The position numbers and the translations under genes are program-made. Shown here in pieces: positions 21,576-27,411 of a stretch of DNA of 27,411 bases (its first letter is position 1; each line of letters opens with the position of its first letter). The stretch lies in assembly GCA_033557685.1 (NCBI GenBank), contig JAWQRN010000658.1, positions 1 through 27,411 of the forward strand, in the 5' to 3' direction. The notes below the pieces were generated by a model that saw only the letters and a list, made by a program, of their open reading frames with translations, was not told the DNA's origin and did not search any database. The stretch comes from Sperchopsis tessellata. Lineage: Eukaryota; Arthropoda; Insecta; Coleoptera; Hydrophilidae.

Positions 21576-22715
21576 AGCTTTGTTGGTGAACAAGTTATGA
21601 AAGGTTCAAAAACTGTTAAGAACTTGGACTCATCTTACAACGCTAATCCTAGTTTAGCTACTCAACATGAAGCTAAATCTAAGGGACTTTTTCGAAAAAG
21701 GAAAGATCGCTCTCATAGCATCAGTGGAAAGGACAAAAAAGTCGTGAGATCTAATTCTGAAGAAAGAATCAATAAGAAGAACATATGCAATAAAGGCATT
21801 AGACGTGTATCTAGCCATGAAGACTTTCAAAAAGTGCCTAATGTTGAAGATAATTTGGAAGACTTGAAGGAAAATGCGAACACGAGCGCAAAAAATGAAA
21901 CGATTAATTATTCAAACAACGACGAGGTTGAGTGGAAGAGGTCAGGCGAGAGACTATTTCGACTTCCACTTTACCGTCGAAAGCACAATTACCTGAGACG
22001 AAGTCCCAAGCTAAGGCCACTAATTACTAGCCAATATGAAGAAAAAACTAGTTTTAACTTGAATAATAATGAGGAGGAAGAGTGCATTAAATTAAAACAA
22101 ATAAATTTAAAAAACGAATCTGGGAATCAGTCAGGAAATTGCAGTGATAAAAAAGAATGTTCCAGTCCTTACGAATCACCTACATCTTCAGTTTTGGATT
22201 TAACTACTTTGCATAAACAAATTGATAGCATAGAACCAATCATTTCAAGTACAAATAGACATGTTTCTGAATATACAGAAACTTTACCGAGTACATCTGT
22301 AGCTCATAATAAATTGCTATCCTCCCCAAGAAATTCGATTATTAGTACAGAACGTATATATTTAAATCAATATGTCGCTCAAACAAAAAGTAGTCCTTTA
22401 AAATCTGCTTTAAATCCTGTAGATAAACGGTTGAATTATTTATCAAAACAAATCAAACGTTTGAAAAAGAAAATCAGACAGTATGAACAGGAGTTTGAAC
22501 AGAAAAATGGATATAAGCCATCAGAAATGGATAAACTTAGTGACTTTTATGTGAATTCCTTAGTACTCGATCTATATAAACTCAAAAAGGAATATAAATT
22601 AACTAAGAAACAAGAAAAAGTGACTCCAGCAAACCCTACTGTACCTGAAGAGGAATTTGAAAATCAACCAAATGTTCCAGCTACCCTTGCGGAGACACTT
22701 ACAGATATTGAAAAG
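21576..22715 (+). CDS. FAM13A: FAM13-like long exon: disordered region and first coiled-coil block
   Basis: 380 codons, phase 0 at both ends, bounded by TTTTTGTTTTCAG and the donor gtatgt. The upstream in-frame ATG at 21,495 belongs to the intron. Residue numbers assume the 21-residue first exon. The N-terminal part is hydrophilic and probably disordered. It holds basic phosphosite-like motifs (KRKDRSHS at 62-69, VRSNSEER around 79-85, RRVSS at 97-101) of the kind used by Akt/PKA-type kinases and 14-3-3 proteins. A basic stretch with DEVEWKRSGERLF lies near 137-149. A DLTTLHKQIDSIEPI segment at 229-243 matches a DLT..L......EPI pattern in vertebrate FAM13. The diagnostic FAM13 block is at 304-363: DKRLNYLSKQIKRLKKKIRQ, then YEQEFEQKNGYKPSEMDKLS. 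The exon ends ETLTDIEK. Confidence 0.93.
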
Positions 22716-23837
22716 GTATGTAAAATTTGTTTTAAATTTTATTAAAGAAGTCGTTGATGGATACATATCTTTATACTGGATAAGGCATTAATGTGATTCA
22801 GATATAACGAAATGTCTAGATGCCTATTGTTCAACCCAATTGAATATTACTACTTATTACATATATCCAATTTGCAAAGAGTAATTATAGTGGAAATATA
22901 TTGCCATAAACAGTTTATTGAAATGTGTAAACAAAAATAAAAGTATTAATATATAGGTCAAAAATATCAAAATAAACTAATTAACTATTGTTTATTCAAT
23001 GACACACACAAATATTTAACAGTTTTGTAAATTCTATTTTTGTAGTCTTGTTACTAACTTTATTCTTCATGTTTTATATTGCACTTCTATGATGTGATTA
23101 TAAGGAAAACGTAGTATAATTTATATACATTGTAATAGTCACTTGGTGAAATCATTCAACTCCAGTTAAGTAAATACTATATAAGTGAACGCTAATTATG
23201 AAGTCCGTGAGATATCTCTTATGTAGTTTTTTTTAAATGTTAGTAGTTGAGATGTAGTAGTATGTATGTGGTGCCACCAAAATACTTTCGTGGTGATAGT
23301 GTTAAATGTTAAAATTAAATTAGAAAATAACAACGAAACTATACATTATGTATGTAATCTATTTATTTACTAAATTTAAAATAATGTCATTAAGGTACTG
23401 CCACCCATTGTCAAGAAACACTACAAGTGTATAATAATAATTTTTTTTTTTTTCAAAAAGGTGATCATAATAAAACGTATTTGCATACATTTGACAATAT
23501 AATTAATGGAATGTGCTGTTTGTTGCATTGTCTAAATCAGTTCATTACCCTATATATTAATTGTTTGTGATGAGTATATACTCTTAATGTTGGATTAACC
23601 CTAACATATTTTGTAATTAGCTACTTATAGTATACTATGATACCAATGTCCAATAGTATAATACTCTTCAATATCTGCGAAATCATTAGAAATGGAAGAA
23701 AACTTTTTCTTTAAATAGGATATGTGGTTTTATAATGAGCTAATTAAAAATATTCTGAACTGCTAAATAATCAATAAAAATATAATGATGAAAATTTGTA
23801 GTTCCTCTTGGAAGATTGACAGAACCTAAAAACCTTT

Positions 23838-23885
23838 ATTTGGCGAACCTATGGTATGCGTGCCCAACTTAGCATGTAGGAGAAT
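23838..23885 (+). mobile_element. Possible hAT-type transposon terminus
   Basis: The sequence TGGCGAACCTATGGTATGCG at 23,841-23,860, followed by TGCCCAACTTAGCATG, resembles the sub-terminal signature of many animal hAT elements (GGCGAACCTATGGCACGCGTGCC, with a repeated GGCACGC-like half). No CAGTG end, opposite end or 8-base target duplication was identified. The call rests on pattern memory alone. Confidence 0.3.
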
Positions 23886-24621
23886 TTCATTGGCATACAA
23901 TGTTTTTAAATAAAAATCTATTTTATAAAAAAATTCAAAATTTATAAGCGCAAAAAAATGCAAATGAGAAACAGCAACTTTTTGGCGATAACTATACTGG
24001 TGAATATTCTGGTTGGATCAAAAATGGTTTTAAAATGAGATAGATAAAGTAGAAACAGATTTAAATTTTTTAACATGTGTGCTCAAAAACGTTCATCAAC
24101 CCTAATATAGGGTATCGGATAGGAAGGCTACTACCGTCACTGACTTGATGTTAATAACAGTGGTGTAAGTAACCATCACAGTAATCGACTAGTACTTAGG
24201 GTCTATTGGTTTTGTGACAGTTCTCTATACTTGTGGGGTGGCATTCACGTTATTGTTAATATACATATGTGGCCTGATGTATAGGATGAGGAAGGAGACT
24301 CTTAGTGGTAACTAATGTAGAATGTGTTCTATTGCTTTTTCAATCGAGTTTGATTGTTGACGTTTCGTTTAAGAAGCTGGGGGCTTCGTGAAAGGACTGT
24401 GTGAGATCATAGAAAGTGCACTTAATCCCATAGAGACTTCGTGTGGGGCGGAAGGTCTGTGAATCAATCTGTGTAAGATAGACTTACCTTGCTGAGGTTC
24501 ATTGGAGAGACTGTCAAATTAACTTGGAGTTGAAATGGAACAATTAGAGAATTGTATTATAATAGTTAATAGAGATTTTTAACGGTGTCGCAACTTATAC
24601 GGGAAGATATAACGTGTTGAC

Positions 24622-24662
24622 CAGTGTTTCTCAATCTCTTTGATCACGACACACTTTGAAGC
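24622..24662 (+). mobile_element. hAT (Charlie-like) terminal inverted repeat, one end
   Basis: CAGTGTTTCTCAATCTCTTT, then GATCACGACACACTTTGA. This is close to the well-known hAT/Charlie-type terminus CAGTGGTTCTCAACC followed by a CACGACCCACTTTG-like segment. The presumed 8-base flank is GTGTTGAC. The partner end (a reverse-complement GAGAA.CACTG) was not found downstream in the window, so the element is truncated or degraded. Confidence 0.5.
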
Positions 24663-25238
24663 ACAAATTGTTTGAATGATAGGTTCAGTTTTTGGCAAGC
24701 AAGGTCTTGATTCCTGTTGATTTCAACTCTGCCAAAGCTATTGCTTGCGCCGTTTCACCGAATATCTGGTCAGCTCATGAGATCTTATAATATGTAGATA
24801 CATTTACTTATACTATAACTGATCTCGTCAAAGAATTGATTCTGGGTAAATACCTACTATGCATTTGTACTAAGTGAGGTATGACTGTTATTTTGGAATA
24901 ATATATGCATTTTTCATTTTGAAAATATATATTCTAAATTTTTATATTTTCGTAAACAAATATTATTCTCTTTATTATTCTTGCCTACTTAGCAGGCAAG
25001 CATTTGTAAAAGTGTTTGAAAAAAATGTGTAAATAAATAAATGCTTATAAAATAGTGTTATAACAATGTAAAATTTAATCAATGCGCTAACACATAGCCT
25101 CTTTATTGTATTGGGCGGACAATTAGGTGATTGAATTACAAAACTGTTAAAAATGATAACCTTTATTTTGAACAAGAAAATATTGTATGTATTCCTTCTA
25201 ATATAAAAAAATATTTATACAGTTTTGAACTGTTTTAG

Positions 25239-25454
25239 AGATTAGTATCGAAAAGGACATCAGCAGAAAGGACTACAGAAATTGAAGATATGACAAATAC
25301 TGAATTGTTGGAAGAAAAAGTAGACATACAAAAAGGCTTGTTATATCTGCAAACAAAACATGGTAGGCCAAGCAGTAAAGAAGATAAAGACTTGGTCCGT
25401 CCCTTGTATGATAGATATAGAAATGTTAAACGTATTATAGCTAGATCATCGATG
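25239..25454 (+). CDS. FAM13A: FAM13-like exon with second conserved block
   Basis: 72 codons, phase 0 at both ends. The acceptor is CTGTTTTAG (exon starts AGATTAGTATCG) and the donor is a canonical gtaagt at 25,455. The protein reads RLVSKRTSAERTTEIEDMTN, then ELLEEKVDIQKGLLYLQTKH, GRPSSKEDKDLVRPLYDRYR and NVKRIIARSSM (about residues 402-473). The E-K-x-x-x-Q-K-x-L-L-Y-x-x-x-x-H-G-R-P and P-L-Y-D-R-Y-R-x-V-K-x-I blocks are the most characteristic part of the FAM13 C-terminal half. This exon makes the family assignment firm. The ATG at 25,290 is internal, not a start. The length is a multiple of three, so skipping it would keep the frame. Confidence 0.95.
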
Positions 25455-25915
25455 GTAAGTGATTTTATTTAACCTTAAGTAGTTTGTATATTTTAGAAAC
25501 ATATTTGCAAAGGATGATTAGTTTGGATTTGAAAATGAAAGGCAAGTGAGTGCTTGAGAAAGGTTGCAAATGGTGTGTGGAAGAGAATCTTTCAAAGGTT
25601 TTATGTTTTTGAATTACAGTAGACAAACAAAACAAAGAGTAATAATAATGTTGGTATGGTTTATGTTCCGAATGTATTGTAAACGAATTGCTTTTTATAG
25701 AGCAGTGTAAATAACATAAGCCTTTGTTTATTAAAACAAATGTATACTGAAAACATCATTCTTTGTGGTATAAATATATGAATACGATGTATATGTTTCA
25801 GTGTCATTTTTTAATACTTTTATAATGTCCATGACTGAGTATCTGTAAAATTCATTTAATTATACTGTTTTCAGATTCAATACATTTTTAACTATTTTTG
25901 TTTATAATTTTGCAG
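25455..25915. other. FAM13 intron 3
   Basis: A 461-base intron with donor GTAAGT and acceptor TTATAATTTTGCAG. AT-rich, no other feature seen. Confidence 0.85.
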
Positions 25916-26332
25916 CCAACCAGCAATGTTATTGAATTAGCCACAATTCATGAACATGAAACGTTGCACATAGTGCCAAGTACTGAGTCTCCACCTAGTA
26001 CACCACTGACAGAGAATCTGCCTGATCCAGATCCTGAACCAGAGAGCCTACAGGATGAAGATACCATTTCAATTGAAAAGAGCTTGCATGCACTTTCACT
26101 TGATGAACTGATTGAGGAAAAAAGATGTACAGCCGAGGAAAAGAAAAGGCTGCAAAAGTCACTGAAAGAGTTTGAAAATACCTTCCGCATGAAAGTTGGA
26201 AGAAAGATTCAGAAAGACGATAAGGAGCCAATGAATCTAATTTACGATTCATACAAGAAAGCCAGAGCAAAATTAAAATTAATCGATGCTTTGTTAAAAA
26301 AGTCTACATTGCCATTTCCACATGTAAGATAA
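25916..26332 (+). CDS. FAM13A: FAM13-like exon with third conserved block; likely C-terminal exon
   Basis: It starts in phase 0 after TTTTGCAG as PTSNVIELATIHEHETLHIV (residue 474 on). An acidic Pro/Ser/Thr-rich linker follows (ESPPSTPLTENLPDPDPEPE). Then comes the last FAM13 block at about 535-600: LDELIEEKRCTAEEKKRLQK, SLKEFENTFRMKVGRKIQKD and DKEPMNLIYDSYKKARAKLK, ending LIDALLKKS. This matches the family's final coiled-coil (E-x-R-x-E-K-K-R-L-x-K-x-L-x-x-F-E, then G-R-x-x-Q-K-x-D-x-x-P-M, then Y-x-x-Y-K-x-x-K-A-K-L-x-L-x-x-x-L). Vertebrate FAM13 proteins end within a few residues of this point. Here the frame ends PFPHVR then TAA (26,330-26,332), with AATAAA at 26,341. However, PFPH is followed by gtaaga, which could be a phase-0 donor (exon end 26,323). 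Confidence 0.93.
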   Translation, partial: PTSNVIELATIHEHETLHIVPSTESPPSTPLTENLPDPDPEPESLQDEDTISIEKSLHALSLDELIEEKRCTAEEKKRLQKSLKEFENTFRMKVGRKIQKDDKEPMNLIYDSYKKARAKLKLIDALLKKSTLPFPHVR

Positions 26333-26340
26333 ATGCATGC

Positions 26341-26346
26341 AATAAA
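26341..26346 (+). promoter_or_regulatory. Candidate polyadenylation signal AATAAA
   Basis: It lies eight bases after the TAA at 26,330-26,332. This is plausible but unusually close to the stop. A second AATAAA at 26,889-26,894 would serve the longer, spliced alternative. In AT-rich DNA this hexamer is common by chance. Confidence 0.3.
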
Positions 26347-26350
26347 CAAA

Positions 26351-26379
26351 AAATAATAATATAATAATAATAATAATAC
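26351..26379. repeat. AAT trinucleotide microsatellite
   Basis: A short run of AAT/ATA units just after the FAM13 stop codon, with one interruption. It is likely to vary in length. Confidence 0.85.
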
Positions 26380-26577
26380 TAGTAGATAACCATTAAACTT
26401 AGTTCTATTATGTTCCGATGAAATATATATTAGAACGAATTTCTTAATATACACATAACTATTCCTATATCGAGGGTTTTAGTTTATAATTATTATATAT
26501 GTCATTAATATTAAACAATATACTTTATTTGTTTGTTTTATTTTATTCAACCAAATATAACACCCTTTCCAATAGAG

Positions 26578-26820
26578 GATTTACTTATAATCTCTATAGA
26601 TTCAGAGCTTTGTAGGAATATTTTTGGAAAAGATAATTTACTAGAAACCATTATACAACCGCAAAAATACACATACACATTATATAAATACAAAAAATGC
26701 ACCAAATGTAAAAGTTTGGAACAATTATTAAAAGGTAAATCGTCCTATAACAAAACAGATCCTCCTGATAAACCATGGCAGAGTCAAGCTCTATTTTCAA
26801 ATAATTGGTCTGCAGAGTAA
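26578..26820 (+). CDS. Possible alternative last exon of the FAM13-like gene
   Basis: An open frame runs from before this point to TAA at 26,818-26,820. A pyrimidine-rich tract and tandem acceptors (CCTTTCCAATAGAG) precede it. Using the second AG, exon start 26,578 is phase 0 and would join to the donor at 26,324, giving DLLIISIDSELCRNIFGKDN and onward to DPPDKPWQSQALFSNNWSAE. Using the first AG would give only four codons before a stop. AATAAA lies 69 bases after the TAA, a normal distance. The composition is K- and T-rich with a CTKCK pair. I do not recognise the sequence. It may be chance or a transposon scrap. Confidence 0.25.
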   Translation, partial: DLLIISIDSELCRNIFGKDNLLETIIQPQKYTYTLYKYKKCTKCKSLEQLLKGKSSYNKTDPPDKPWQSQALFSNNWSAE

Positions 26821-27013
26821 TAGCACATGTATATAGGTAGGCAAGCTATTATTTACTCTTACAAATAACATACATATAAGTATGCACAAATAAAGTATTG
26901 TTAAGACATTAGAGCCTTGGTACATTAGTGCACATGATGCACACTACTGACCAACATGTGTTCTCCGAATTATTCTCTTCTGTACTTTAAAGTAGCAAAC
27001 AAATGATCAACTG

Positions 27014-27244
27014 TTATTAAATAAATATAAAGCAATGGAAAAAAAAGGCGTACGATTATATAAAAAAAAACAGAGAAGTACATATATCTTTAAGTTTCTT
27101 AATAATCCTACAAAAATTTGGGAAATTATAAGATATGTAATAAATAATAGAGATAGCTACTTAAAAACAACGAAATTATTAGCCAAATACAATATGCCTT
27201 CCAATAAAAATCTAGCACCAGAAGTGCAGCAAAAAAATTTATAG
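27014..27244 (+). mobile_element. Possible LINE ORF2 fragment before the RT domain
   Basis: An open frame of about 76 codons reads NKYKAMEKKGVRLYKKKQRS, then FKFLNNPTKIWEIIRYVINN, then AKYNMPSNKNLAPEVQQKNL and a stop at 27,242-27,244. A K/R-rich helix followed by N-x-P-x-K-x-W-x-x-I-x-x-x-x-N is common in the linker just before the fingers of Jockey/CR1-type RTs, but the similarity is general. No RT block follows before the window ends. Confidence 0.35.
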
Positions 27245-27380
27245 ATAATATTCAATAAGAACTAGACTATGGTTAATTCAAGCAACTGGACTTAAATCCA
27301 TGTGGCATACATTCTAAGTAATTCCAGCATTTAAATTCACACCGTTGAATTTTGTTCAAACAGTCTGCTGTTATTTTCTT

Positions 27381-27411
27381 AATATATATATATATATACA
27401 TAAATGTATAT
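27381..27411. repeat. TA-rich microsatellite at the window edge
   Basis: A TA run with a TACATAAATGTATA interruption, continuing to the last base; it may extend beyond the window. Confidence 0.8.

Larger units (their letters stand above)
22716..25238. other. FAM13 intron 2
   Basis: AT-rich intron of about 2.5 kb with no coding exon recognised. It contains two hAT-like terminal sequences (23,838 and 24,622) and a less AT-rich stretch at about 24,100-24,800 that may be a degraded non-autonomous transposon. A T-run lies near 23,440-23,454. The acceptor before the next exon is weakly pyrimidine-rich (GAACTGTTTTAG). Confidence 0.6.
17390..26332 (+). other. FAM13A: FAM13-family gene (FAM13A-like), whole gene span
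   Basis: The gene model joins 17,390-17,452 (candidate), 21,576-22,715, 25,239-25,454 and 25,916-26,332, with introns of about 4.1, 2.5 and 0.46 kb. Every exon-exon join is phase 0. The product would be 611 residues. FAM13 proteins are cytosolic and in vertebrates are linked to Rho signalling, Akt/14-3-3 control and Wnt/beta-catenin or metabolic phenotypes; the insect role is not known to me. The three conserved blocks are seen at about residues 304-363, 415-469 and 535-600. The RhoGAP domain of long vertebrate FAM13A isoforms is not encoded here. It may lie upstream of the window, or this may be a short isoform or lineage form. The introns carry antisense and sense LINE fossils. Confidence 0.85.

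Noticed and set aside
24690..24760. Imperfect inverted repeat GGCAAGCAA ... TTGCTTGCG as a possible hairpin RNA
   Set aside because: Only nine pairs around a loop of about 40 bases; no stem of microRNA length and such pairs occur by chance.
25948..26454. Three minus-strand open frames opposite FAM13 exon 4 and its 3' flank
   Set aside because: Those overlapping the exon (Ser-rich) are mirror images of the coding strand; the last mainly covers an AAT repeat. No independent motif.
1..27411. CRISPR arrays, bacterial operons, phage genes, rRNA genes
   Set aside because: No regular spaced direct repeats, no Shine-Dalgarno-linked gene strings and no rRNA signature; introns and transposon types are eukaryotic.

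Overview
The window is AT-rich eukaryotic DNA, very probably from an insect or another arthropod. It has long non-coding stretches, TA microsatellites, and GT-AG introns with strong donors (gtatgt, gtaagt). It also holds many decayed transposons of families common in insects: mariner, Ty3/gypsy, piggyBac, Penelope-like, several LINEs and hAT-like ends. There are no bacterial operons, CRISPR arrays, rRNA genes or convincing tRNA genes. The species cannot be named from the sequence alone.

The left half (about 1-15,300) holds no convincing host gene. Three DNA/LTR element fossils lie side by side in the plus orientation: a mariner transposase (1821-2507), a Ty3/gypsy pol region (2690-4515) and a piggyBac transposase (5095-6283). 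An empty AT-rich stretch follows, with a LINE C-terminal scrap at 11,147-11,385 and two TA microsatellites (12,219-12,311 and 13,461-13,562). On the minus strand there is a probable LINE linker fragment (13,697-14,160), then a clearly recognisable Penelope-like element with both reverse transcriptase and GIY-YIG remnants (14,165-15,290).

The right half is the host gene: a plus-strand FAM13-family gene (FAM13A/B-like). Three coding exons are well supported (21,576-22,715; 25,239-25,454; 25,916-about 26,332), each carrying one of the conserved basic/coiled-coil blocks of the family. A short candidate first coding exon sits at 17,390-17,452. All inferred introns are phase 0. The candidate protein is about 611 residues and has no RhoGAP domain in this window. 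Its introns hold LINE fossils (plus strand 18,343-18,652; minus strand 19,740-20,400) and hAT-like ends (23,838 and 24,622). The 3' end is ambiguous: either the gene stops at 26,332, or it splices from 26,323 into an open frame ending at 26,820.

I found no convincing undescribed multi-gene system. The points most worth a second look are the phase-0 modular FAM13 exons with uncertain 5' and 3' ends, and the Penelope-like element that keeps both halves of its unusual RT plus GIY-YIG architecture.
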